Origin: Lysobacterales bacterium
GTDB taxonomy: Bacteria > Pseudomonadota > Gammaproteobacteria > Xanthomonadales > Ahniellaceae
Reading direction: 5' to 3'
DNA length: 64,000 bases
Assembly (NCBI GenBank): GCA_016721845.1
Contig: JADKHK010000013.1
Location: forward strand, 1,284,501 to 1,348,500
The notes below the pieces were generated by a model. The model saw only the letters and a program-made list of their open reading frames with translations, had not been told where the DNA came from and did not search any database. Below are positions 32,300-42,100 of the stretch, piece after piece. Each line of letters opens with the position of its first letter. Position 1 is the first letter of the stretch. Both the position numbers and the translations under genes were made by a program.

Positions 32300-35071
32300 T
32301 CATTCGTCCTGCAGGCGTCCTCGCAGGGCATCACGTCGTGATGCCGCCGTGGGCGACAGCCGGCCTTCGGCTTCGAACGCGGCCCAAATCGCAAGGGCGG
32401 ATTCAACCGCCCGGCGTGCCACCTCGACATCCGCGGGTGCATGCCAATGGGCCTCGGCAACCTGTGCCCAGGCCTCGGCGAGATAGTCCCGGAATCGGGC
32501 GGCATCCGGGTCGGCGGCCGCGAGTGCGGCCAACGCATTCGCTGCCGCCAGCAGCGAAGCACGGCCGCTGGCGACGTCGCCGGCGGCCACCAGGTTGCGC
32601 CCCAGGTGCATGCGTGACAATGCGTGGCTCAATGCGAAATCGGGTGAATGACCGACCAATGCGGCCTGCATCGACAAGGCTTCGCGATGGCTGGCCACCG
32701 CACCGGGAAAGTCGCCCAACGCTTCGCGCAATTCGCCATGTCGACGATGGGCAAGCGACAGCGCCAGGCTTGCTTCCGGATTGTCCGGACTCGCGCGGCG
32801 CCAACGCTCGTTGACTTCGATCTGGCGCGCAACGATCGGCATCGCATCACGGGCCCGTCCAGCCTTCAGCAACTGACGTGCGGCCCAGCCGCAACTGGCG
32901 GATACGGCCTGCCACAACATGTCGTTGCCAGGGTCACGGGCGAGCATCGCTTCAGTGGTTGCAAGCGCCTGCAGGGCCGAAGCGACCGAAGCATCGAGGT
33001 CGCCCAATGCCTCGCGCACCGGCACCAGTCGCGAATGCACCAGGGCCTGCTCGTATCGATAGAAACTGTCGTCGGGGTCGGCGGCCGCCAGATCCGAAAT
33101 CGTCTCCAGGGCGGCATCGAGCGCGGTTGCCGCCTGTGCCATGTCGTTCTGGCCGATCCAGTATTCGCCGTCTCGCAACTCGCTCTGGTATTGCCCGAAG
33201 CGCAGCCCGGCATCATCGGGATGCGACTTCATGGCGGCTTCGCGCAGCGCGCGGGCCTGCTCGTGCGCGCGTCGCGAGGCCGCGATTTCGTTCAGCGATC
33301 CGGAACTCTCGCGACCGAGCAAGTCGCCGTAATGATCAAGCACGTTCGCATGTTCGATCACGATGTCGGTCTGCGTCCGGGTGCTCGCAGGCAGCGCCGA
33401 AAATGTCGCCAGAGCCCGCTCGAACCGCTGCTTCGCGTCACGGAGTTCTCCCGCCTGATAGCGCAACTCGGCCTGACGCGACTGCAACTTCGCCCCCAGC
33501 AGGTTGGCCGCCACTCTGTCGTGGTCGCCGTGCGGCATGCGATCGAGCAGTGCTGCTGCGGCGGCATAACTTCGCGCAGCCCCTTCGAGATCACCGATGT
33601 TCGGTCCAAAAGGATTGCCTTGAAGGTCGCCGACCTTGACGTAGGCGGCTGCGGTATCGACGAGCAAGGCGACATCGTCGCCCGCTTCGCGCGACAGCGA
33701 TTCAAGATAGCGCAGCGCATCGGCCACGAGGCGCTGCTGCATCGGCAACGAACCGCCAAGCTTGCGGATGCCTTCCTGATAGTCGAACAGGACGGTGTTT
33801 GCGAACTGGTGCACTTGGTCGAATCGGCGCTCGGCGCGTTCACGCTCCGTCGCGGCGATCCGTGCCTGCCACACGGCAGCGACGGTCGCGACGACGAGCA
33901 TCAGCAGGCAGGCGGCCACGACCGACACCGCCGCACGATGACGTCCGACAAATCGCCGCAATACGTAGCCGGTCGTGGCGCGGCGCGCCGTCACCGGTTT
34001 CCCCGCCAGAACCGCACGGACGTCTTCGCCCAGCTCACGCGCCGACGCATATCGCCGCTGCGGTTCCTTCTCCAGCGCCATGGCCACGATGCGATCGAGA
34101 TCGGCGCGCCAGCTGTGGGGCATCTCCACCTGACCCGCCTGCCGCAGCAACGACGGCGCATCCTCGTACAACAACGCCTGCCGCAAGGCCTCGTCGCGGC
34201 GCCCTCCCTGCCGGAACGGATGCGCGTTGCCGAGCAGTTCGAACAGCAACAGGCCGAGGGCGTGCACGTCGGTCGCGGTGGTCACCGGCTCGCCGCGCAA
34301 CTGCTCGGGCGCGGCGTAGGCGGGCGTCAGCGATGAGCCGAAATCACGTGTCAGCGTGCTGTCGATGTCGTCGCCGATCAGCTTGCCGATGCCGTAGTCG
34401 AGCAATTTGGGTCGGCCGTCCGCCCCCACCATCAGGTTGCCGGGCTTGATATCGCGATGGACCAGCAGCCGCTGGTGCCCGTATGCAACGGCGTCGCAGA
34501 CGCCGGCAAACAGCTGCAGGCGCCGCTCCGCCGAAGGTTGCTCGGCAACGAGGTACCGATCCAGTGTCCGACCTTCGACAAGTTCGAGGGCGAGATATGG
34601 CCGCCCGTCCTGCGCGACACCGGCATCGAGCAGCCGCACAATGCCGGGATGATCAAGTCGCGCCAACAGGTCGCGCTCATGCTGCAGGCGCCGGGTACCC
34701 GCGGCATCAAGACGCCCCTGCTGCAACACCTTGATCGCGACAGTCTGTGCAAAATCGCCGTCGCGGTGTGCTCGATAGACGATGCCCGATCCACCTTCGC
34801 CGATGCAGGCATCGATGACGAACGGCCCGATGTGATAGCCGACGCGCACGTCGTCGTCTTCAAGTGCCGCGAGCGCCGACAACGGCATCGCGTCGGGCAG
34901 CGCCTCGTTGTCCAGTTGCGACAACAATGACGCCAGCTCGGCGGCCAGGTCCGGCGATCGCGCCGCGACCGCGGCCAGATGCGCCTGGCGGGCCTCCGCG
35001 GCCAGCGCCAGCGCGGCATCGAGCTCGGTTTGCAGTACTCGCCAGTGCTCGGGATCGGTGCGCGAATTCAC
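32300..35071 (-). CDS. Transmembrane Ser/Thr protein kinase with TPR-like C-terminal region
   Basis: A 923-residue Hanks-type kinase. Residues about 80-360 form the kinase: glycine loop IGEGGSGIVYR, Lys114 in VAIKVL, catalytic loop VHRDIKPGNLM (Asp207), metal loop DYG (Asp225; a conservative variant of DFG) and YAAPEQL. A single membrane helix lies at 379-401 and a long alpha-helical region with TPR-like repeats follows, probably outside the cytoplasm. The GTG at 35071 overlaps the sigma-factor stop (GTGA), which defines the start; GTG codons up to 35095 are less likely. The kinase is thus translated with the sigma factor and may phosphorylate it. Kinase-coupled ECF factors are known (for example the ECF43 group); that this pair belongs to them is inference. 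Confidence 0.92.
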   Translation of the reverse strand: MNSRTDPEHWRVLQTELDAALALAAEARQAHLAAVAARSPDLAAELASLLSQLDNEALPDAMPLSALAALEDDDVRVGYHIGPFVIDACIGEGGSGIVYRAHRDGDFAQTVAIKVLQQGRLDAAGTRRLQHERDLLARLDHPGIVRLLDAGVAQDGRPYLALELVEGRTLDRYLVAEQPSAERRLQLFAGVCDAVAYGHQRLLVHRDIKPGNLMVGADGRPKLLDYGIGKLIGDDIDSTLTRDFGSSLTPAYAAPEQLRGEPVTTATDVHALGLLLFELLGNAHPFRQGGRRDEALRQALLYEDAPSLLRQAGQVEMPHSWRADLDRIVAMALEKEPQRRYASARELGEDVRAVLAGKPVTARRATTGYVLRRFVGRHRAAVSVVAACLLMLVVATVAAVWQARIAATERERAERRFDQVHQFANTVLFDYQEGIRKLGGSLPMQQRLVADALRYLESLSREAGDDVALLVDTAAAYVKVGDLQGNPFGPNIGDLEGAARSYAAAAALLDRMPHGDHDRVAANLLGAKLQSRQAELRYQAGELRDAKQRFERALATFSALPASTRTQTDIVIEHANVLDHYGDLLGRESSGSLNEIAASRRAHEQARALREAAMKSHPDDAGLRFGQYQSELRDGEYWIGQNDMAQAATALDAALETISDLAAADPDDSFYRYEQALVHSRLVPVREALGDLDASVASALQALATTEAMLARDPGNDMLWQAVSASCGWAARQLLKAGRARDAMPIVARQIEVNERWRRASPDNPEASLALSLAHRRHGELREALGDFPGAVASHREALSMQAALVGHSPDFALSHALSRMHLGRNLVAAGDVASGRASLLAAANALAALAAADPDAARFRDYLAEAWAQVAEAHWHAPADVEVARRAVESALAIWAAFEAEGRLSPTAASRRDALRGRLQDE

Positions 35072-35631
35072 GCCGACAACTCGCGCGACAACCACAACCG
35101 CGCCATCGTCCAGTCCCGCTTCACAGTCGCAAGCGAAACGCCGAGCAAGGTCGCGATTTCCGTCAACTCCAGCCCGGCAAAGAACTTCATCTCGACGATC
35201 CGCGCCTGACGCGCGTCGAGTGCGGCGAGTGCATCCAGCGCTTCGTGCAACCCGATCACGTCGAATTCGGCACCGACGATTTGTTCCGCCGCGGACAGGC
35301 TGACCAGCTCGATGCCATCGCCGCGTTTCTGCGCGGCCCGGTCACGGGCGTGGTTGACCAGAATGCGCCGCATCATGGTCGCGGCCAGGCTGAAGAAATA
35401 GAGGCGATCGCCGGGGTCGGCCGACGCCTGCACCGCCATGCGCAGCCAGGCTTCGTGCACCAGCGCCGTGGTCTGCAGGGTATGGTTCTCGCGTTCGCGC
35501 CGCATCAGGCCGCGCGCGACCCGTTTCAGTTCGTCGTAGACCAGCGGTAGCAAACGATCGAGCGCCGCGGCATCGCCGCCACGGGCACTGCGCAGGTCCG
35601 CTTCGATCGACTCGCCCGAGTACACCGACAC
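35068..35631 (-). CDS. ECF-type RNA polymerase sigma factor (TIGR02999-like)
   Basis: A 187-residue sigma factor with region 2 (DRLLPLVYDELKRVARGLMR; ATMMRRILVNHARDRAAQKR) and region 4 (LDARQARIVEMKFFAGLELT; ATLLGVSLATVKRDWTMARL). It matches the ECF subgroup often found next to Ser/Thr kinases rather than membrane anti-sigma factors; no anti-sigma gene is nearby. The start is a GTG at 35631, seven bases after the upstream glutathione-transferase stop, so it probably belongs to a longer transcript. Control is likely by kinase action on the sigma factor, by analogy with kinase-linked ECF groups; the target promoters cannot be told from this window. Confidence 0.92.
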   Translation of the reverse strand: MSVYSGESIEADLRSARGGDAAALDRLLPLVYDELKRVARGLMRRERENHTLQTTALVHEAWLRMAVQASADPGDRLYFFSLAATMMRRILVNHARDRAAQKRGDGIELVSLSAAEQIVGAEFDVIGLHEALDALAALDARQARIVEMKFFAGLELTEIATLLGVSLATVKRDWTMARLWLSRELSA

Positions 35632-35638
35632 CCCTGTT

Positions 35639-36241
35639 TCAGTCGCGCTGCCTCACGAAGCGCGGCTGCGATTCTACGCGGCGCAGCCACGCCTGCACAT
35701 GAGGATACCCGCCCAGTTCGATACCGCCGGCCGGCGCATCGTGCGTGTAGGCGTACAGCGCGATGTCGGCGATCGAGTACCCGCTCGCGACCATGAAGTC
35801 ACGCGTTGCCAGTTCGCGCTCCATCACCGCCAGCGCCTGATGCGCGCGCGCCTGCAAACGCGGCAACTCGGCGCGGCGCGGATGATCGGCCGGCAGAAAC
35901 TTGGCGATGAAGCGTGCGACCGCGACGTAAGGTTCGTGGCTGTATTGCTCGAAGAACAGCCATTGCAGGGTTTGCGCGCGTGCCCAGCGCTCGTTCGGCA
36001 GCAGCGGCGACGCTTCGGCGAGGTAGCAGAGAATGGCATTCGACTCGGCCAGGCAGCGACCGTCTTCCAGTTCCAGCAGCGGCACCTTGCCGTTCGGGTT
36101 TTTCGCGAGGAATTCCGGCGTGCGCGTGCCGCCGTTGAGCGTATCGACCTCGATCCAGCGATACGGCTGGTCGAGCTGCGACAGCAGCAGCTGCAACTTG
36201 TAGCAATTGCCCGAGGCACACATGCCATGGATCGTGATCAT
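35639..36241 (-). CDS. Glutathione S-transferase
   Basis: A 200-residue cytosolic GST. The N-terminal thioredoxin-like domain begins MITIHGMCASGNCYKLQLLL and has the cis-proline glutathione site in NPNGKVPLLE and the ESNAI motif (LAESNAILCYL); the C-terminal helical domain has FMVASGYSIADIALYAYTH, the usual N-capping box. The active residue is probably Ser in the SGNC segment, as in beta/theta-like enzymes. Its ATG overlaps the stop of the acetyltransferase gene upstream, and the sigma factor starts seven bases after it, so this is one operon of five genes. Confidence 0.93.
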   Translation of the reverse strand: MITIHGMCASGNCYKLQLLLSQLDQPYRWIEVDTLNGGTRTPEFLAKNPNGKVPLLELEDGRCLAESNAILCYLAEASPLLPNERWARAQTLQWLFFEQYSHEPYVAVARFIAKFLPADHPRRAELPRLQARAHQALAVMERELATRDFMVASGYSIADIALYAYTHDAPAGGIELGGYPHVQAWLRRVESQPRFVRQRD

Positions 36242-36816
36242 GCACTTCGCTCCGTGCTGCGGCGTGCCAGCCATTGCGTACGCGTTTGCCCCCAGAGCCC
36301 GATCTTCGCGTCGGCATAGGGTTCGGGCAGTCGGCCGGGACCGCGATAGCTCGAACCGAGCCGTTCGGCGAGCTTGATCGAGGCGTCGTTGTCCGGATCG
36401 ATGCTGTGGATGACCTCGGTCCAGTCCAGATTCGCGAAGGTCCAGTCGATCGCCGCAGTCGCGGCTTCGGTCGCGTAGCCCTTGCCCCAGACATCGGGGT
36501 GAAAGGTCCAGCCGACCTCGGTGCCGGGCCAGCCGTCGGGAAACCAGGGCCCGGTCATGCCGACCCAGCGGCCGCTGGCCTTCTCGATCACACTGAACAT
36601 CGCGAACCCCTGCACCAGCCATGCCCCCGGCATCTGCAGGAATCTCCGCCAGGCCGCGGCCCGGGGCAGCACGCCGCCGATGTGCTTTGCCGCGTTTTCG
36701 TCGGCGAGCAGCTCGGCAAAGCGCTCGAAGTCTTCTGATCGCTGCATGCGCAACACCAGCCGCCGGGATTCCAGCATCGGCGGGTTGGAAAGGACGAACG
36801 GTACGTGCTGGGGCAT
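36238..36816 (-). CDS. GNAT acetyltransferase, RimJ/RimL type
   Basis: A 192-residue N-acetyltransferase of the RimJ/RimL group, which acetylate protein N-termini or small molecules. Visible are LESRRLVLRMQRSEDFERF at the start, GWTFHPDVWGKGYATEAATA with the acetyl-CoA site, and NDASIKLAERLGSSYRG. The substrate is unknown. It is first in the leftward run through GST, sigma factor, kinase and RCC1 protein, so its promoter probably lies in the 128 bases shared with the divergent DHH gene. No clear promoter elements were seen there. Confidence 0.9.
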   Translation of the reverse strand: MPQHVPFVLSNPPMLESRRLVLRMQRSEDFERFAELLADENAAKHIGGVLPRAAAWRRFLQMPGAWLVQGFAMFSVIEKASGRWVGMTGPWFPDGWPGTEVGWTFHPDVWGKGYATEAATAAIDWTFANLDWTEVIHSIDPDNDASIKLAERLGSSYRGPGRLPEPYADAKIGLWGQTRTQWLARRSTERSA

Positions 36817-36944
36817 GGGCGGTCATTTGATGGCGAGCCTGCAGCGAGCTTGACGACTGTGCCGCAGACCTGCAATTCCCGCTCGCCGTGCGGTGATTTG
36901 GGGCGCTAGACTCGGTCGAATCCTTGCCGCCGGAGCCCCGCATC

Positions 36945-37883
36945 ATGAGCGAATCGCAACGTTATCGCCTTGTCACCCGCAGTGATTTCGATGGCCTGGT
37001 CTGCGCCGTCCTGCTCAAGCAGCGCGGCATCATCGACGAAATCAGTTTCGTGCATCCCAAGGACATGCAGGACGGCAAGGTCGCGATCGGTCCGCGCGAC
37101 ATCACCACCAACCTGCCCTACGTCCCGGGCTGTCATCTGGCGTTCGACCACCACGCCAGCGAAATCATCCGGCTCGGCGCCGAGCGTCCGGCCAATCTGA
37201 TCATCGACGCCGGCGCCGCTTCGGCCGCAGGCGTGGTCTATCGTCACTTCGGTGGCGAGGAATCCTTTCCGACAATCGCGCCGGCGATGATGGCCGCAGT
37301 CGACAAGGCCGACTCCGCGCAATTCTCGCGCGACGAGATCCTGAATCCGGAAGGCTGGGTGCTGCTGAACTATCTGATGGATGCCCGCACCGGCCTCGGC
37401 CGCTTCCGCGAATTCCGGGTGTCGAACTACCAGTTGATGATGGAACTGATCGACTACTGCGGCACCCATACGATCGACGAGATCCTCGCCTTGCCGGACG
37501 TCAAGGAACGCGCTGACCTGTATTTCGCCCACTCCGAGATGGCGGAAGACCAGATCCGCGAATGCGCGACCGTGCACGACAATCTGGTCGTGCTCGATCT
37601 GCGTGAAGAAGACCCGATCTACGCGACCAATCGCTTCATGATCTACGCGATGTACCCGCAGACCAACATTTCGATCCACGTGCTGTGGGGCCTGAAAAAA
37701 CAGAACACCGCGTTCGCGATCGGCAAGTCGATCATCAACCGCAGTTCGAAGACCGACGTCGGCGAACTCTGTCTCAAGTACGGCGGAGGCGGCCACTTCG
37801 CCGCAGGCACCTGTCAGGTGCCCGTGGACGATACCGACCGCGTGCTCGCCGAACTGATCGAGACCATTACTAGCGACGGCTGA
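36945..37883 (+). CDS. DHH-family phosphoesterase
   Basis: A 312-residue DHH/DHHA1 protein. The metal-binding motifs are TRSDFDGLVCA near the N-terminus, the DHH signature LAFDHHASE, and a third Asp in MAAVDKADS; the C-terminal DHHA1 part has KYGGGGHFAAGTCQVP. By family it hydrolyses phosphoester bonds in short oligonucleotides, cyclic dinucleotides or polyphosphate; it may be an exopolyphosphatase-related or NrnA-like protein, though it is distinct enough that the substrate is open. The ATG at 36945 has CGGAG nine bases upstream. It ends 27 bases from the convergent gcdH. Confidence 0.9.
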   Translation: MSESQRYRLVTRSDFDGLVCAVLLKQRGIIDEISFVHPKDMQDGKVAIGPRDITTNLPYVPGCHLAFDHHASEIIRLGAERPANLIIDAGAASAAGVVYRHFGGEESFPTIAPAMMAAVDKADSAQFSRDEILNPEGWVLLNYLMDARTGLGRFREFRVSNYQLMMELIDYCGTHTIDEILALPDVKERADLYFAHSEMAEDQIRECATVHDNLVVLDLREEDPIYATNRFMIYAMYPQTNISIHVLWGLKKQNTAFAIGKSIINRSSKTDVGELCLKYGGGGHFAAGTCQVPVDDTDRVLAELIETITSDG

Positions 37884-37910
37884 CCATGATTGGCACAGCG
37901 GCGACCGCAA

Positions 37911-39074
37911 TCAGAAGGCGTTGATGCCCGTCAGTTCGCGGCCGACGACGAGCTGATGCACGGTCTCGGTGCCTTCGTAAGTGATGACCGATTCCAGATT
38001 CAGTGCGTGACGGATCGGGCTGTATTCGGTGGTGATGCCGGCGCCGCCCAGCACGTCGCGGGCCTCGCGGGCGATGTCGAGTGCCATGCGCACGTTGTTC
38101 CACTTCGCCAGCGACACCTGGGTCGGCTGCATCTTGCCGGCGTCCTTCAGGCGACCGAGCTGCAGCGACAGCAGCTGTGCCTGGGTGATGCGGCGCGCCA
38201 TGTCGGCAAGCTTCAACTGCACCGCCTGCGTCGACGCGATCGGCTTGCCGAACAGGATGCGCGACTTCGCGTACTCGGTCGCGGTGTGCAAACAGTCGAT
38301 GGCGGCGCCGATCGGCCCCCAGGTGATGCCGTAACGCGCCTGCGTCAGGCAACCGAGCGGACCCTTCAGGCCCTTCACGTTCGGCAGGCGATTCGCCTCC
38401 GGCACGCGCACGTTGTCGAAGAACAGGGCCGAGGTGACTGACGCGCGCAGCGACATCTTGCGATGCACGACCTGCGCGGTGAATCCGGGCATGCCCTTTT
38501 CGAGCAGGAAGCCCTGGATGCCCTCGTCGGTCTGGGCCCAGACAATCGCGATGTTCGCGAGGTTGCCGTTGGTGATCCACATCTTGGCGCCATTGATCAG
38601 CCAATCGCCGCCGTCGCGCTTGGCATGGGTCTTCATGTTCGCCGGATCCGAGCCGCCATGCGGTTCGGTCAAGCCGAAGCAGCCGATCACTTCACCGCGC
38701 GCCATCGGCGGCAGCCACTTCTTGCGCTGCTCTTCAGAACCGTAGGCGTAGATCGGGTACATGCACAGCGAGCTCTGTACCGAGGCGAAGCTGCGGATGC
38801 CGGAGTCGCCGCGTTCCAGTTCCTGGCAGATCAGTCCGTAGCTGACGCCGTTCATGCCGGCGCAACCGTATTCGGTCGGCAAGGACGAACCGAGCAGGCC
38901 CATCTCGGCCATCTCGGCGATGAGGTGTTGCGGAAATTCGCCCTTGTCGAAACAGTCACCGATGATCGGGATCACGCGCTCGTCGGTGAAGCGCGCCACC
39001 GCATCCTGCACCGCCTGTTCTTCCTCGGTCAGCAGCGAGCGGATGTCGAACAGATCGTAGGGATTCAGGGCCAT
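37911..39074 (-). CDS. gcdH: Glutaryl-CoA dehydrogenase
   Basis: A 387-residue flavoprotein of the acyl-CoA dehydrogenase family. It oxidises and decarboxylates glutaryl-CoA to crotonyl-CoA in lysine and tryptophan breakdown. Typical features are YGCAGMNGVSYGLICQELER, the FAD segment CFGLTEPHGGSDPANMKT, and the catalytic Glu in ITYEGTETVHQLVVGRELTG, the position used by glutaryl-CoA dehydrogenases. SGIRSFASVQSSLCM also fits this subfamily rather than short-chain dehydrogenases. The start ATG at 39074 (MALNPYDLFD) is the family start; upstream codons give an unrelated leader. Confidence 0.95.
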   Translation of the reverse strand: MALNPYDLFDIRSLLTEEEQAVQDAVARFTDERVIPIIGDCFDKGEFPQHLIAEMAEMGLLGSSLPTEYGCAGMNGVSYGLICQELERGDSGIRSFASVQSSLCMYPIYAYGSEEQRKKWLPPMARGEVIGCFGLTEPHGGSDPANMKTHAKRDGGDWLINGAKMWITNGNLANIAIVWAQTDEGIQGFLLEKGMPGFTAQVVHRKMSLRASVTSALFFDNVRVPEANRLPNVKGLKGPLGCLTQARYGITWGPIGAAIDCLHTATEYAKSRILFGKPIASTQAVQLKLADMARRITQAQLLSLQLGRLKDAGKMQPTQVSLAKWNNVRMALDIAREARDVLGGAGITTEYSPIRHALNLESVITYEGTETVHQLVVGRELTGINAF

Positions 39075-39168
39075 GGCAGCGGATCCGGCAGAAAAAAGGT
39101 CGGGCATTGTAGTCGTGGCGGTGGTGACGGTCACGCCAACACGCGTTTCAATGCCGCCCTGCCCGGGA

Positions 39169-42100
39169 TCAGCCCGAACCGTCCTCCGCCGCCTGGCGGC
39201 GCGACATCTTGCCGATCAGGGTGATGTCGGGCTTGTCCCAGGTGCCCCGCACGCGATAACGCGAGGAGACGACTTCATCGATCGGCTTGCGCATCACTTC
39301 CTGCGCCAGCACGCCGACCACGGCACCGACCGGGCCGCCGGCGACCGCACCGACGATCGGCAAGGCGCCACGCAGTTTCGGCGTCACTTCCATGTCCTGT
39401 TCGTAGTCCTTGGCACGCAGCCCGGTGCGGCCACTGATGCGGATGTCGGCCGCCGGACCCTTGATTTCGAGGTTGGCGGTATGGGCACTGCCGTCGACCA
39501 GGGTGAAGCTGCCGCGGATGCTGTCGAAGGCCATGCCGGTCTGGAAGAAGTCGCGAAAATCGAGCGACAAGCGGCGCGGAATCGCACTGAAATTGACCAG
39601 ACCAAAGATCCTGCCGGCGCCCGGATCGACGTTGAGGATGCGGCCCTCGCCCACTTCGCCGGACAACTCGCCGTCGATGTTGACCAAGCCGAACTGCGCC
39701 GGCGAACCCGCCCAGTTGCCCTTGATCCGCGCCACCGTCTGGCCGCCGTCGATGACGCCGGCATACCCCAGAGACTCCAGCATCTTGCCGAGGCTTTCCG
39801 AACTCAGGGTGATGTCGAGCCCGCTGCGTTCGCTGCCATCGACCAGTTTCCAATCGCCGCTGGCGCGCATGGTCAGGGTCGGCGAACGCGCATCGAACTG
39901 TTCGATGCGCAGGCCCCCGGGCATCGGCTGGGTTTCGACGCGCGCCTCGCCAAAGCTGGCCGCGCCAAGCTTGAGGTCACGTACCCAGATGTGCAGCGGC
40001 GGCAATTGCGACGGATCAGTTGGACGCGAACTGCGCTGACCGGCCACGTCGGCCTCGGGCCAATGCAACTTCTCGAACTGCAGGGTCAGTCCACGCGTGG
40101 CGAGCTCCGCTCGCGGCACCTCGAAACTGCCATCGATGCCGACACCCTCCAGATCCACGCGGGTGACGCGCGCATCGCGTTCGATGCGCAGCGAGGTGTC
40201 GGCAAAGCCACGTCCCATCACCTCGAGTTCGTTCGCCTGCAGATCGACGCTGAGATCGGGCGAGGCATCGCTGCCACCAACACCGAATGCGCTCCAGCCG
40301 CCCAGGTCGATGCTCGGCGCACTGCCCGAGATCCGCAGGCCGGGGCGCGCCGGCAACACCGGCAATTCGCCGCCGAGCGCCAGATGACCCGCGAATTCGC
40401 GCTGATCGTCGGCCATGCGGGCCTTGAAGCGCGCCATCGCGCCGATCTGCACATCGAGTTCATGTCCCGCCGCCGGCAACTGCACCGACATGCGCAAGGG
40501 CATCGGCGATTCGGCATCCTTGCCGAGCGGCGCCGGCAAGTCGAGGGTGATGCCGCGCAAATCGGAATTCAGCGTCAGCATGGACAGCGCCGGCCGTTCC
40601 GGATCCGGGCTGCGCGGCACCACCAGCGACAGATCCCAATAGGCCTTGCCAGGCAGCCGGTTCCAGTAGGGATCGAGGACATGGAAGGCGCTCATCACCG
40701 AAGGTGCCTTCATGTCACCGCGCAGGCTGGCTTCCAGTTGATGGGCCGGGTCGGCAGCGTGCGCACCCACGGCAATGGCAAAGCGTGCCGCGTCGCCGTC
40801 GACGCGCACGTCGAGACCTTCCGCGTCGAATCCGTCGCGCGAAAAGCGCACGATCCCGTTCGCCTGTTCGAACTTCAGGCCCCACTTCGCATCGGCCAGA
40901 TCGGCATCGTGCAAATCGACCCGACCTTCCAGCGTCGGTTCGCCGAGACGCAGCGCCAGCGGCAGGCGCAGGTCGAAGTTCGCATCGCCACGACCACCGA
41001 TCGACAACGCCAGCAACTCGTCGCGATAGCGCTGGTTCAGCGGCGTCGCACGCAGAAATTCGAGCAGGGCCGGCCCGGCACCCTCGGCGCTGCCGCGCAG
41101 GCGCAGGATCGGATCCTTGAAGCTTTCGAGATCACCTTCGACTTGCGCGATGGCCACGTCGAGAATGCGGCCGTCGCGCGCCACTGCGGTCATGCCGCCA
41201 TTGCGGAAGCGCGTCTCGACCTGATGCACCTGACCACGCGGCCAGTCGCGGTGGTAATCGAGCACCAGGTCGACGATCTCGGCATCGGCCATGAAACGGC
41301 CTTGGTCGGCATTGAACGGCCAGTCGTCAAGATCGCCGCGGATACTGGCGACACCACGCGTGATGCGCCCCGAGACCAGTGCCCGATCCAGCCAGCCCCG
41401 CGTATTGGCCGGCATCACGACGATCGGCCAGAACGCCTTGGCCGCAACGATGCCGCTGTCGCGCACATTCACCGCGGCATCGATGAAGGGCCGCTTGCCG
41501 TCTCGCTCGAACACCAGCGCCAGCCAGCCGTCCAGCCCGAAATCCTCGCCTTGCAACGCCAGTTCCGGAAACTCGACCCGCACACCATCGCCTTCCCGGA
41601 CGAGCACCAGTTGCGCGCGCTCGATGTGCACGGGAAAAGGGGCGGGGAACACACCGGGAAAATCGATCACGGTCTCCACCGGCTCGACCTGGATCACGAC
41701 CGCTTCGGCATCGCCACGCACGTCGGCATCGATCCCGGCGACACGCGGACTACGCCGCGTCGACGACAGTGCGACATCCTTCAATTCGCCGGCGATGTCG
41801 GCCACGTCGCTGTCCTTGCCGGACATGCTGAATTCCCGCAAGTGTCCGATCGGTGCCGCCTCGAACAACCAGCCCGCCGTTCCGGGCGAGGCCAGGGTGC
41901 TCAGGCTGAGCCAAGGCATGAGCCGATCCAGTTCGAGATGTTCGACCGCCAGCGTCCACGCGCCATTCCCGCGTTCGCGTTGCAGCGACAGCTTGCTGCG
42001 CGCCGGATCGTCCTGGTCCAGGGTCGGGCCTTCGAGCAGCGAGAACTGCTCGCGTTCCGCATTGCGTGTCCATTGCAGCGCGAGGCGGGTCGCATCCGGG

